The position numbers and the translations under genes were made by a program. Below, in pieces: positions 47,671 through 59,177 of a stretch of DNA of 64,000 bases; positions within the stretch are counted from its first letter, which is position 1, and each line of letters starts with the position of its first letter. Below the pieces are notes generated by a model. The model was not told where the DNA came from, ran no database searches, and saw nothing but the letters and a program-made list of their open reading frames with translations. The stretch spans positions 1-64,000 of the forward strand of contig NZ_AJXN01000110.1 in NCBI RefSeq assembly GCF_000286355.1. Reading direction: 5' to 3'. Source of the DNA: Kocuria atrinae C3-8 (lineage in GTDB: Bacteria; Actinomycetota; Actinomycetes; Actinomycetales; Micrococcaceae).

Positions 47671-49647
47671 GTGTCTTCCAGTAGTAAGCGACCACCCAAT
47701 CCAGCTGATGCGCAGGCCGATCCTTCGCCACCTCGTGTGGATGTTCGCAGGCCAGCGAGCCGCATGGACGCCACGCGTTCGTTCCTGAGCGAGATCAGCT
47801 ACCCCCACAACATTCACCCGGCGCTGGTGCCCGGTGTGTCCGTGGATGACCAGAAGGTCCGCTACGGGGTGGACAAGCTGGTGGTGGGTGTTGCCGGTGC
47901 GCTCATCGTTGGCTTCATCATCTGGGGCGTTGTGGCCACCGAGTCACTCACTGCGGCGTCCACCGCAGCGTTGAACTGGACCATGGTGAACATGGGCTGG
48001 GTCTTCAACGTGCTGGCCATCGGCCTGTTGCTCTACCTGCTATACGTGGCGCTCTCGAAGTACGGGCGCATCCCGCTGGGCCTGGACAATGACAAGCCCA
48101 CCTACTCCACCGCCTCGTGGGCGGCCATGCTGTTCGCCGCGGGTATCGGTATCGGCATCATCTTCTTCGGCCCGTTCGAGCCGATGACCTACTTCCTGTC
48201 TCCGCGTCCCGGGTCCGCTGATCCCGCCACCGTGGACGCTATGACCAAGGCCGCCGCGCAAGCTGCCCTGCACTGGGGACTCAATGCCTGGGCCATTTAC
48301 GGTCTGGTGGGTGTGGCCGTGGCCTATGCGTCCTACCGCCGCGGCCGAGTGCCCCTCATGAGCTCCGTGTTCGCCCCGTTCTTCCGCAACGGCAATACGG
48401 ATAACACTGCGGGCAAGATCATCGACATGCTCGCCATCATTGCCACGCTGTTCGGCACCGCAGCCTCGTTGGGTATCGGCGCGTTGCAGATCGGTCGCGG
48501 CGTGGAAATCTTCGCGGGACTGGGCCCCACGGGCAATAACGCGGCCCTCATCATCATTGCCGTGCTGACCGCCGGCTTCATCGCTTCCGCGGTCTCCGGT
48601 GTGGCCAAGGGCATCCGCTGGCTGTCCAACATCAACATGGTTCTGGCCGTGAGCCTCGCACTGTTCTTCTTCATCGTGGGCCCCACGGCCTTCCTTCTGA
48701 ACTTCGTGCCGTCCGTGGTGGTGACCTACTTTGGCGAACTCCCCGACATGTTGTCCGCGTCCATGGCGGATGGGGAAGACATGCAGGCGTTCCTGTCCTC
48801 CTGGACCACGTTCTACTGGGCCTGGTGGGTTTCGTGGGCACCCTTCGTGGGCGTGTTCGTGGCCAAAATTTCCCGCGGCCGCACCATCCGCCAGTTCATT
48901 CTGGGCGTGCTCTTGATCCCCTCGTCCATCGTGGTGCTCGCGTTCACCGTGCTCGGCGGAACCGCGATCCACCAGCAGATGGAGTCCAACGCGATCGCCC
49001 CGGACGGCACTGCAGCAACCCTGCCGGCCCCTGAGGAAATCTTCTTTGTGGTTCTGGACGGCCTGCCCGGTGCCGGAATCATGGCGGGCATCGTGGTGAT
49101 CATGCTCGCGATCTTCTTCATCACCACGGCGGACTCCGCCTCGGTGGTGGCTTCGCAGATGTCCCAGCGGGGTAACCCCGAGCCCAAGAAGACCGTCACG
49201 GTGTTCTGGGGCCTGTGCATGGCGGGCATCGCCGTGGTCATGCTGTTGGTGGGCGGTCAGAACGCGCTCACCGGTCTGCAGAACATGATCACCGTGACCG
49301 CACTGCCGTTCACCGTGATCATGTTCGGCATGGTCGTGGCCTTCCACAAGGATCTGCGCCGCGACCCCATGATCATCCGCGAGAAGTATTCCCGCTGGGC
49401 CATCGACAAGTCGGTCCGCCACGGCATCGACGAGTACGGCGACGACTTCACTCTGGCAGTCGAGCGCGCTTCCGGTGACAAGAGCAAGTGGGCCGCGGGT
49501 GCGGACTTCGATTCCACCGCCCCCGAGGTCACCGACTGGTACCAGCGCACCGACGAGGACGGAAATCCCATCCCGTACGACTACGAGACCGGCGAGTACA
49601 CCGAGCCGAACGACGTCGTTGATTCCAAGGACCGCTCCGACAAGTAG
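47671..49647 (+). CDS. BCCT-family glycine betaine transporter, copy 2
   Basis: An intact 658-residue sodium-coupled osmolyte carrier. The GIGIG glycine motif in helix 3, HWGLNAWAIYG and WTTFYWAWWVSWAP are the BCCT hallmarks; the Gly motif is the betaine type. The N-terminal cytosolic part has YPHNIHPALVPGVSV, and the acidic tail has WYQRTDEDGNPIPYDYE, both shared with the other two copies. AGGAG lies six bases before the GTG start. A terminator follows at once. It is separated from hairpin element 2 by about 100 bases. Confidence 0.94.
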   Translation: MSSSSKRPPNPADAQADPSPPRVDVRRPASRMDATRSFLSEISYPHNIHPALVPGVSVDDQKVRYGVDKLVVGVAGALIVGFIIWGVVATESLTAASTAALNWTMVNMGWVFNVLAIGLLLYLLYVALSKYGRIPLGLDNDKPTYSTASWAAMLFAAGIGIGIIFFGPFEPMTYFLSPRPGSADPATVDAMTKAAAQAALHWGLNAWAIYGLVGVAVAYASYRRGRVPLMSSVFAPFFRNGNTDNTAGKIIDMLAIIATLFGTAASLGIGALQIGRGVEIFAGLGPTGNNAALIIIAVLTAGFIASAVSGVAKGIRWLSNINMVLAVSLALFFFIVGPTAFLLNFVPSVVVTYFGELPDMLSASMADGEDMQAFLSSWTTFYWAWWVSWAPFVGVFVAKISRGRTIRQFILGVLLIPSSIVVLAFTVLGGTAIHQQMESNAIAPDGTAATLPAPEEIFFVVLDGLPGAGIMAGIVVIMLAIFFITTADSASVVASQMSQRGNPEPKKTVTVFWGLCMAGIAVVMLLVGGQNALTGLQNMITVTALPFTVIMFGMVVAFHKDLRRDPMIIREKYSRWAIDKSVRHGIDEYGDDFTLAVERASGDKSKWAAGADFDSTAPEVTDWYQRTDEDGNPIPYDYETGEYTEPNDVVDSKDRSDK

Positions 49648-49658
49648 CCACAACAGCG

Positions 49659-49696
49659 AAACGCGCCGGCCTCCCCTCTGGGAGACCGGCGCGTTT
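49659..49696. terminator. Terminator between BCCT copy 2 and hspR
   Basis: AAACGCGCCGG with CCGGCGCGTTT and inner CTCCC/GGGAG around a short loop; one mismatch. Between convergent genes. Confidence 0.8.
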
Positions 49697-49726
49697 CTCA
49701 TGCGACGTTACAACGACGCCGCTCGC

Positions 49727-50161
49727 TTACTTCTTCTTGCTGCGCACCTTGGCCGGGCGGTACAACATGAGCGACTGGGAAACCTTACGAGGCGCGCGAT
49801 GGCCTCCGTGGGTCAGCCTGACCACATCCCCGGAAGTGTCCGCGGCGAAGACCCGTGATTTCTCGCGTTCCCGTTCCAGCTCCTCGGATAGTTCCGTAAT
49901 CCGTGATTGCAGGGCACTGACCTGGTTCTCGAGCTGGATGATCCGTTTGATGCCCTCCAGGGAGACCCCTTGCTGGGACAACCCCTGGATCTGACGCAGC
50001 TTCTCCACATCCATCTGGGAGTAGCGCCGCGCCCGACCCGACGCGCGAGAGGGCGTGACAAGCCCCAACCGGTCGTACTGTCTCAGGGTTTGCGGGTGCA
50101 TGTCCGCGAGCTCGGCGGCTACCGAGATCACGAACACGGGTTGCGTGAAATCAAGGGCCAT
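49727..50161 (-). CDS. hspR: HspR heat-shock repressor (MerR family)
   Basis: A 144-residue MerR-type DNA-binding protein. The HTH region has HPQTLRQYDRLGLVTPSRASGR (split around the turn) and RRYSQMDVEKL, followed by a coiled coil (about 85-105) and a basic C-terminal tail. HspR binds HAIR sequences and uses DnaK as corepressor; two HAIR sites precede dnaK and one precedes clpB in this window. It follows dnaJ after one base, as the last gene of dnaK-grpE-dnaJ-hspR. Confidence 0.95.
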   Translation of the reverse strand: MALDFTQPVFVISVAAELADMHPQTLRQYDRLGLVTPSRASGRARRYSQMDVEKLRQIQGLSQQGVSLEGIKRIIQLENQVSALQSRITELSEELEREREKSRVFAADTSGDVVRLTHGGHRAPRKVSQSLMLYRPAKVRSKKK

Positions 50162-50162
50162 G

Positions 50163-51211
50163 TCACTCAGCCGCCTTCTCGCTCAAACCTGCACGGGGAT
50201 CGAAATCCTCGGTGGCCTTAGCGAACGCTTCCACAGCCTCCTTCGCCTGATCATCCAGGGTCTTGGGAAGCTCGATGTCGACCGTGACGATCATGTTCCC
50301 GGTCTTGGAGCCGGAGGTGAACCCCTTGCCCTTGACCCGGAAGCGACGCCCGGAAGACGTACCCGCGGGAATCTTCACGTTCACGTGGTTGCCGTCCAAG
50401 GTGGGCACCTCGATGGTGGCGCCCAGGGCGGCTTCACTCACGGTCACCGGCACGGTAACGGCCACGTTCTGACCGTCACGGGTGAAGAACGGGTGGTCCT
50501 TGACCTTGATGGTCACGAACAGATCGCCGTTGCCGCCGGGGCCCGAATGCCCCTTGCCCGCGACCTTGAGGCGTTGTTCGTCCTTGACGCCCTTGGGCAC
50601 GCGAACCGTGGTGGTCTGGCCGTTGCCACGGCGCAGCTTCACGGTGGTGCCGTTGTAGGCCGAACGCAACGGAATGGTCGTGGTGGTGTGGATGTCCTCG
50701 CCCTTGGCGGGCGGGCCTGATAGCCACCGTAACCACCCGGGGCGCCGTACGCGGGGCCACCCGACGTGGTGAAGCGGGTGCCACCGTCCTGACCGCCGAA
50801 CTGCGCGAACAGATCCTCGAATCCGCCCCCGCCGGAGAACCCTCCGCCGGACGTGGAGTAGCTCGTGCGACGGCCACCGCGGCCGCCACCGCCGAACATT
50901 CCGCCAAAGATGTCTTCGAAGCTCGCGTCACCGGCCGCGCCTCCGCCACCCGGGGAACCGGCAAATCGAGCACCGGAGCCCATGGCTCGGATCGCGTCGT
51001 ACTCTTCGCGTTCGTCCTTGTCGGAGAGCACCGAATTGGCCTCGGTGATGTCCTTGAATTTTTTCTCCGCAGCAGCATCCCCTGGGTTCTGGTCCGGGTG
51101 ATACTTGCGGGCCAGCTTGCGATAGGCCTTCTTGATATCGGCCTGGGATGCGTCCTTGGAGACGCCCAGGACACTGTAGAAATCCTTATCGATCCAGTCC
51201 TGACTGGCCAT
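50163..51211 (-). CDS. dnaJ: DnaJ-family co-chaperone without zinc finger (frameshifted)
   Basis: A 349-residue Hsp40 after repair. The J domain (about 8-72) has the HPD motif in [10 protein letters not shown] long Gly/Phe-rich region with [14 protein letters not shown] follows, then two substrate-binding beta domains and a C-terminal helix. CxxCxGxG zinc repeats are absent, so it is a class II (CbpA-like) DnaJ. One C is missing near 50717 (GGCCCGCC for GGCCCCGCC), which joins [18 protein letters not shown] precedes the ATG. It stimulates DnaK ATPase. Confidence 0.92.
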
Positions 51212-51296
51212 GACGCCTCCTTTCAATTAAGAATATGTGTTTTGTGCGAGTCAGGGCGGGTCTCGTCATGAAGACCCGCCCTGACCTTGTGTCGCT

Positions 51297-51932
51297 TTAC
51301 GGCTGTGCCGCTACGGCTACCTGAGCCGCGCGGACCACCCGGTTACCGATCTTGAAACCAGATCGCAACACCATGGACACATGGTCCGGTTCCACCTCAT
51401 CGGTGGGCTGCTGCAACACGGCTTCGTGAATGTTGGGGTCGAATACCTCGCCCACTTCGCCGAGCCGTTCCAGACCCTGACGGGTCAACGTCTCGTCCAG
51501 CTTGTTGGCGATCGCGGCGAACGGTCCATCCGTGAGGTCACCGGCCTTGCGAGCGGCTTCGATGTCGTCCAGAACCGGCAGCAACGCGGTGATCATGTCC
51601 GCGGAGACGAAGTCTCGCAGCTGATCGCGTTCCCGCGTGGTGCGGTTCTTGAAGTTCACGAACTCCGCCTGCAAGCGGCGCAGGTCCTCAAGACGCTCGT
51701 CCGCGAGCTCCTGCGCGGCGCTGTCGCCGCCCGGGGCGGCGTCTTCGGGGTTCGACGACGCCGCGTCGGCAGCTTCTACGCCCTCGGACTGCGGGGTGTC
51801 GAGGATGTCATCCACGGTCAACCCCGGTTCGCCCTGAGACTGCTGCTCACCGGACTGGGCGTGAGCGGAGTGCTCCGGGTCCCCCTCCGGCACGGACTGG
51901 CCGTGGCCCTTGGTGTTCTCGGAATCGCTCAT
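51297..51932 (-). CDS. grpE: GrpE nucleotide exchange factor
   Basis: A cytosolic protein of about 211 residues that releases ADP from DnaK. A long acidic, disordered N-terminus (about 75 residues) is followed by the coiled coil RLEDLRRLQAEFVNFKNRTTRE and the beta domain with GEVFDPNIHEAVLQQ. The ATG lies two bases after the dnaK stop; GTG 51938 is an alternative. GGAAAGAAG at the dnaK 3' end serves as ribosome binding site. An 85-base gap separates it from dnaJ. Confidence 0.94.
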   Translation of the reverse strand: MSDSENTKGHGQSVPEGDPEHSAHAQSGEQQSQGEPGLTVDDILDTPQSEGVEAADAASSNPEDAAPGGDSAAQELADERLEDLRRLQAEFVNFKNRTTRERDQLRDFVSADMITALLPVLDDIEAARKAGDLTDGPFAAIANKLDETLTRQGLERLGEVGEVFDPNIHEAVLQQPTDEVEPDHVSMVLRSGFKIGNRVVRAAQVAVAAQP

Positions 51933-51934
51933 GC

Positions 51935-53959
<2,025 letters not shown>

Positions 53960-54157
53960 TGTGACGGACCTAACACCAGCAAGGTCACATTCAGGCAGTC
54001 TGACTAATCACTGCGAACTCGATACAATCGTGTGTTTGTGCGCGGGGATTCCTTTTCGGCGCTAGCTAGGTAGCGCAGGACCCCGCTCTTCAGAGGAGAT
54101 GCACCCCTACTCGACTCCACGATTCATCCACTCGACGCCATGTCCAGGAGGACCGTC

Positions 54158-56158
54158 TTGAGCACGCCGCCACATTCTCCAGAGAACCAACCCGGTTCCA
54201 GTTCGACCACGACCACCGAATCCCCCAACGGTGAAATCATCTACCGGGACAACCGCAGCCGTCCCCGCCGAATCTTCGACGAGCTGACCTACCCCCACGG
54301 CATCCACCCGGCGCTGGTCCCGGGCGTGGGCGTGGAGGACCGCAAGCTGTCCTTCGGTACCGACAAGGTGGTCTTCCTGGTCACCGCGGCCCTGATCCTG
54401 GCCTTCATCCTGTGGGGCATCCTCTCCACGGAAACCCTGAGCAACGTCTCAACGACCGCCTTGGCCTGGGTCACTGCCAACACCGGCTGGTTCTTCATCC
54501 TGCTCTCCACCGCAGCAGTGCTCTTCATGCTGGTCATCGGCTTCACTCGCACCGGCCGCATCAAGCTCGGTCGTGACAACGAGCCGCCCGAGTATTCCTT
54601 CTTCTCCTGGCTCGCCATGCTCTTCGCTGCGGGCATGGGCATCGGCCTGATGTTCTACGGCGCGTTCGAGCCCATGACCTACTTCGAAGGCGGCATCCCC
54701 GGTTTCGAGGGCGTGGCCGATGCCGGCAGCGACTCCATCGTCGTGTACTCCCTGGTCCAAACCGCGTTCCACTGGGCACTGAACCCCTGGGCCATTTACG
54801 CAGTGGTGGGTGTCTCCGTGGCCTACGGTGCGTACCGCCGTGGCCGTGCGCCGTTGATCTCCCGCATCTTCACCACGCTTCTCGGCCAGCGTCAGGTAGA
54901 AGGCACGCTGGGCAAGCTCATCGACGTGTTCGCCATCTTCGCAACCCTCTTCGGCACCGCTGCGTCCTTGGGCTTCGGCGCGATTCAGATTTCCCAAGGT
55001 CTGAACATCGTGGGCGGTATCGGCTCGGCCGGTAACTCGACGGCCATCGTGGTCATTTGCATTCTGTCGATCGCGTTCATTGTTTCGGCGGTGTCCGGTG
55101 TGTCCCGCGGCATCCGCTACCTCTCCAACACCAACCTGGTGCTGGCCTTCATCCTGGCCCTGTTCGTGTTCGTCGTGGGCCCCACGGTATTCATGCTCAG
55201 CCTGATCCCGTCCGTGTTCTCCACCTATATCTCCGAGTACCTCTTCATGACCGGCCAGTCGGCCGCATGGGGACCCGCCGCTGCTGAGTTCTCCAGCACC
55301 TGGACCGTGTACTACTGGGCTTGGTGGATGTCCTGGGCGCCGTTCGTGGGTATGTTCATCGCCAAGATCTCCCGGGGCCGCACCATCCGTCAGTTCGTGA
55401 CCGTGGTGCTCGTGGTGCCCGCCTCCGTGTGTGTCCTGTGGTTCATCGTCTTCGGTGGTTCGGCCATGTACTACGCGCAGAACGGTGCGGATCTGACCGT
55501 GGAGAGCGGCGCGGAGTCCATGCTGTTCGGATTGCTGGACCAGTTGCCGTTGTCGGCCATCACCTCCGTGCTGGCCATGATCGTGATCGGCATCTTCTTC
55601 GTGACCAGTGCGGACTCCGCGTCCGTGGTCATGGGCACCATGACGCAGAAGGGCAAGCCGGTCCCGTCCAAGTGGATCGTCATCTTCTGGGGCCTGTGCC
55701 TGGCCGGCATCGCGATCGTGATGCTGCTCGTGGGCGGCGACAACGCCCTGGCCGGGATGCAGAATCTGGTGATTGTCTCCGCGCTGCCGTTCGCCATCAT
55801 CATGGCCGGCATGATGATCTCGCTGTTCAAGGATCTCCGGAAGGACCCGGCCACCTTGCGTTCGCGCTTCGCAGCGTCCGCAGTGGACAAGGCAGTCTCC
55901 ACGGGTCTGGCCGAGCACGGAGATGACTTCGCGCTGCAGGTCGAACATGCCGAGGGCCACCGCGCCGCCGGCCAGGACTTCGACTCCCACGACCCCTCGG
56001 TCACCGAGTGGTACCGGCAGACCGATGAGGACGGCAAGGAGATCCCGTTCGAGTACGAGACCGCGTGGTCCTCGTCCCCCGTGGACGACCTTGCGGAGAC
56101 CACTCCGGACAGCGAGGCTCCTTGGAAGAAGGGGAACGACTCCCCCACACAGCAGTAA
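54158..56158 (+). CDS. BCCT-family glycine betaine transporter, copy 3
   Basis: An intact carrier of about 666 residues. GMGIG in helix 3, HWALNPWAIYA and WTVYYWAWWMSWAP identify the BCCT family and the betaine-type motif. N-terminal YPHGIHPALVPGVGV and C-terminal WYRQTDEDGKEIPFEYE are shared with copies 1 and 2. TTG 54158 is preferred to ATG 54140, because AGGAGG at 54146-54151 sits at the right distance before the TTG and inside the longer frame. The gene is divergent from dnaK across the HAIR region, so heat or osmotic stress might affect both. Confidence 0.93.
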   Translation: MSTPPHSPENQPGSSSTTTTESPNGEIIYRDNRSRPRRIFDELTYPHGIHPALVPGVGVEDRKLSFGTDKVVFLVTAALILAFILWGILSTETLSNVSTTALAWVTANTGWFFILLSTAAVLFMLVIGFTRTGRIKLGRDNEPPEYSFFSWLAMLFAAGMGIGLMFYGAFEPMTYFEGGIPGFEGVADAGSDSIVVYSLVQTAFHWALNPWAIYAVVGVSVAYGAYRRGRAPLISRIFTTLLGQRQVEGTLGKLIDVFAIFATLFGTAASLGFGAIQISQGLNIVGGIGSAGNSTAIVVICILSIAFIVSAVSGVSRGIRYLSNTNLVLAFILALFVFVVGPTVFMLSLIPSVFSTYISEYLFMTGQSAAWGPAAAEFSSTWTVYYWAWWMSWAPFVGMFIAKISRGRTIRQFVTVVLVVPASVCVLWFIVFGGSAMYYAQNGADLTVESGAESMLFGLLDQLPLSAITSVLAMIVIGIFFVTSADSASVVMGTMTQKGKPVPSKWIVIFWGLCLAGIAIVMLLVGGDNALAGMQNLVIVSALPFAIIMAGMMISLFKDLRKDPATLRSRFAASAVDKAVSTGLAEHGDDFALQVEHAEGHRAAGQDFDSHDPSVTEWYRQTDEDGKEIPFEYETAWSSSPVDDLAETTPDSEAPWKKGNDSPTQQ

Positions 56159-56188
56159 TCTGCGGTCATTAGCTGACTGTTCCTGAAT

Positions 56189-56227
56189 TGGGGGCCTGGT
56201 GCGGATCGGCACCAGGCCCCCATTTTT
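56189..56227 (+). terminator. Terminator of BCCT copy 3
   Basis: Perfect 14-bp stem (TGGGGGCCTGGTGC and its complement) with a 6-base loop and TTTTT. Confidence 0.95.
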
Positions 56228-56284
56228 GTGGGCGGATCGAACCGGAGCCGTCACATTCATGCAAAGTTTCGTAAAGTGGGGGTC

Positions 56285-56773
56285 ATGTTCAAAATCGTCA
56301 CGGTGTGCACCGGCAACATCTGCCGCTCCCCCATGGCCCACGCCCTGCTCGACGCAGAGCTGGCCAAGGCGGGTCTGCAGGACCGGGTGAGCGTGATCTC
56401 CGCTGGAATCAGCGATGAGGAGCACGGCAATCCCGTGGATTCCCGCGCCGTCACTGTGTTGTCCCGCAACGATCTCGAGTTGCCGGACCATCAGGCCCAC
56501 CGCATCACCGACGACGAACTCCAGGACGCCGATCTGCTGCTGGCCATGACGGCCGCACATCAGGCCGAGCTGCGCCGTCGGCTGGGCGATGACCACGCCG
56601 AGAAGGTGCGGCTCATGCGCTCGTTCGGTGCGCAGGACAGCGACGGGGACGACCTGGACATCGCCGACCCCTGGTACGGCGGCGCGGAAGACTTCGACCT
56701 GGCCTGGGAACAAATCCAGGCGGCGGTCCCGCACGTGGTCTCCGAGGTCTCGCAGAGGCTCAAGACATCGTGA
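56285..56773 (+). CDS. Low-molecular-weight protein tyrosine phosphatase
   Basis: A 162-residue cytosolic phosphatase. The P-loop CTGNICRS (C-x5-R-S) is at residues 8-15, and the general-acid Asp lies in the C-terminal DPWYGG. Such enzymes dephosphorylate phosphotyrosine proteins or small phosphate esters. The stop overlaps the following kinase-like gene by GTGA, so the two are probably translated together. Confidence 0.9.
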   Translation: MFKIVTVCTGNICRSPMAHALLDAELAKAGLQDRVSVISAGISDEEHGNPVDSRAVTVLSRNDLELPDHQAHRITDDELQDADLLLAMTAAHQAELRRRLGDDHAEKVRLMRSFGAQDSDGDDLDIADPWYGGAEDFDLAWEQIQAAVPHVVSEVSQRLKTS

Positions 56774-57401
56774 TCGACCCCGAGGAAAATTTCGACGACG
56801 CCCTGTTCGCGGCTATCCCGAGGGCGTGAACTTGGCCCGGTTACTTCCCGTGCCCACGCAGCGACCGTTCATCGTCGGCATCGACGGCCGGTCCGGTGCC
56901 GGAAAAACCACCCTGACCGCACAGCTCGCCGCCGTGTTGGAGCGTCGCCACGATGTCACGGTGTTCCACCTGGAGGACATCTACCCGGGGTGGAACGGCC
57001 TGGAAGAGGGCATCGACCAGTACGTGAACGAGGTCCTGAAACCCCTGCGCAATGGGCAAGATGCTCATTGGACCGCGTGGGACTGGCTGACCAATGAGCC
57101 CGGCACTCCCCGGCTCACTCGCGCCGCAGAAATAGTGCTGGTGGAGGGCGTGGGAGCCTGCAATGAACTCGCCCGCCCCCTGCTCGACACCTCGGTGTGG
57201 GTCGAGCTCCCGGCAAACTTGCGGAAACTGCGCGCCCTGGAGCGCGACGGCCGCTCCTACGAGAAATTTTGGGATATCTGGGCCGAACAGGAACAGGCCT
57301 ATCTCGCTGCGGATCCGGTCTGGGAGAACGCGGAAGTTCTGCACCCCGGACCGGCCCCGGAATCAGCAACATCTCCCGAAGACGGACAGGGACAGTCATG
57401 A
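56770..57401 (+). CDS. Uridine kinase-like P-loop protein (frameshifted)
   Basis: A 210-residue P-loop NTPase after repair. Walker A is GIDGRSGAGKTT, followed by FHLEDIYPGWNGLEEG, where uridine kinase/AAA-type small-molecule kinases bind substrate, and VLVEGVGACNE. One base is missing near 56818 (ATCCCGAGG, probably ATCCCCGAGG), which joins a short N-terminal part to EGVNLARLLP. The start overlaps the phosphatase stop and the end overlaps the pabC-like start, both by 4 bases. Substrate unknown. Confidence 0.78.
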
Positions 57402-58290
57402 GTGATGTGCAGCGCGCGGTAGTCATGATGGCCCCCGTGGATCAAGAGCCTCACCTGGTCGATCCCTCTCGACCGCTGGTCCTCATCGACGACGAGGGGC
57501 TGACCCGCGGCGACGGTGTCTTCGAGACAATGCACGCTCTGGACGGCGAGGTCTACAAGTTCGGTGCGCACTACCGCCGGCTCTGCGCGTCCGCCCGCTT
57601 GGCTCAACTCCCGGTGCCTTCGGAACAGTCCTGTCGGCAGGCCATTGAACTGGGGCTCGCGAACGCTGGCCCCGGAGGCGACGCCGGATTGGGTGCCGAG
57701 CACGCCATCAAACTCAGCATCAGCCGCGGCGCCCCGGTGGAGCACCGTGGGCATGGCTCACGGTCACCCCGGTCGGCGAAGCGACGTTCGCGGTGCGGCG
57801 CAACGGTGTCTCCGCCGTGCTGCTGCAGCGTGGCCACGATCCCGCGGAGGACTCCGGCTGCGCGTGGTTGCTCCCCGGCGCCAAGACGCTCTCGTACGCG
57901 GTCAATATGGCCGCCCTGCGTCACGCGCGGGATCTGGGCGCGGACGAGGCCATCTTCACCACCTCGACCGATCGTCGAGTACTCGAGGCGGCGACGTCGT
58001 CCGTGATTTGCGCGCGCACCGGCCACGGCGAGCGCACGCTGATAACGCCCGAACCTTCGCACGGCATTCTGCCGGGCACCTCGCAGGCGCGGATTTTCGC
58101 GGCGGCCCGCCAGGATGGCTGGCGCATCGACTACGGTCCCATCTACCCGGCAGACCTGCTCCGCGCCGACGCCGTGTGGCTCACCTCGTCCGTGCGGCTC
58201 GCTGTGCCCGTTGTGCGACTGGACCAGCAACCGCTGCCGCACAGCCGTGAGCTCACGGAGCTGCTCACCGGTTACCTGGTGGGTCGCTGA
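57398..58290 (+). CDS. pabC: Class IV aminotransferase / aminodeoxychorismate lyase-like (frameshifted)
   Basis: A 297-residue PLP enzyme after repair. DDEGLTRGDGVFETMHAL near residue 30 is the class IV N-terminal landmark, and the PLP lysine is in GAKTLSYAVNMAALR. It probably releases 4-aminobenzoate from aminodeoxychorismate for folate synthesis; branched-chain or D-amino-acid transaminase activity is an alternative in this family. One base is missing near 57748 (CGTGGGCATGG for CGTGGGGCATGG). The ATG overlaps the kinase-like stop (ATGA). Confidence 0.83.
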
Positions 58291-58379
58291 CGCGGAACTC
58301 CGCGGCACCGATCGCACGACTTGAGTGCGGTCGGCATCCAGGGCGGTAGGCATCCACACTGCCGAGTCGAGACCCTTGA

Positions 58380-59177
58380 CTACTGCCAGATGAACCGGTG
58401 CGTCCCCATCAGCATGGATACCGCAATGGCACCCACCGCGATCAGCACCGCAGCGCCGCCCGTGTAGAGGTCCACGCGGCTGTAGCTGGGCACACGCGCC
58501 CACGTACGCTTTCCGGCGCCGAACCCGCGCGCTTCCATGGTCATCGCCAAGCGAGTGGCCCTGCGGAGCGACTGAACCAGCAGGGTGAACGCCTGACCGC
58601 CGAACTCCTTGGTCATCCCCACCGGCCCGCGGTCGTTGCCGGCACCGCGGGCACGCCGAGCCGAGGCCAGGACGGACCATTCCTTGACCATGACCTCCAC
58701 CAGGCGCAGCGCCGCCAATGAGGCCAGCACGAAACGCTCGGGCAACCGCAAGGTTTGCGCCAGACCGTCCGCCAGATCCGTGGGGTCGGTGGTGAGCAGC
58801 ACCGTGATGCCGGGCAGCGCGATGGCCAGGCCACGCAGCGCGATAGCGGCACCGGCCGCCAACGACCCGGTGGTCACGGTGATCCACCCCAGATTCAGCA
58901 GCACCGTGCCGCCCTCCGGGGACAGCATGGCGGTGCCCCAGCCGCTGATGAGCGCCGCCACCGTGATGGGCCACAGAGTGAGAAGCAGGCGCAGCGGTTT
59001 CTGCCCCGCCGCGCTGAGCAGGATCAGTTGGCCGAGCAGCGCGATGCCACTGGTCACCGGGTCCGCGCTCACCACGAGCACGGCGGTGATGAGCAGGGCA
59101 CCCAGCAGTTTGACCACGGCATTGGAGCGGCCTACGGGGCTGAACCGGGCGGTGTCCCCGATAGTCGTGACGCTCAT
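58380..59177 (-). CDS. ykoC: ECF/YkoC-type transmembrane component
   Basis: A 265-residue integral membrane protein (T component, about six helices) of an energy-coupling-factor transporter. The two cytosolic coupling motifs carry ARRARG near residue 176 and MEARGFG near 213. With the fused ATPase and YkoE-like S component upstream it forms the YkoEDC transporter for hydroxymethylpyrimidine/thiamine precursors. ATGA overlap with the ATPase gene. Confidence 0.9.
   Translation of the reverse strand: MSVTTIGDTARFSPVGRSNAVVKLLGALLITAVLVVSADPVTSGIALLGQLILLSAAGQKPLRLLLTLWPITVAALISGWGTAMLSPEGGTVLLNLGWITVTTGSLAAGAAIALRGLAIALPGITVLLTTDPTDLADGLAQTLRLPERFVLASLAALRLVEVMVKEWSVLASARRARGAGNDRGPVGMTKEFGGQAFTLLVQSLRRATRLAMTMEARGFGAGKRTWARVPSYSRVDLYTGGAAVLIAVGAIAVSMLMGTHRFIWQ

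Noticed and set aside
54449-56734. 761-residue open frame antisense to BCCT copy 3, and similar frames opposite BCCT copy 2 and the AGCS carriers
   Set aside because: Composition is His/Gly/Asp/Arg-rich as expected from reading membrane-protein codons backwards; it also crosses the strong terminator at 56189.
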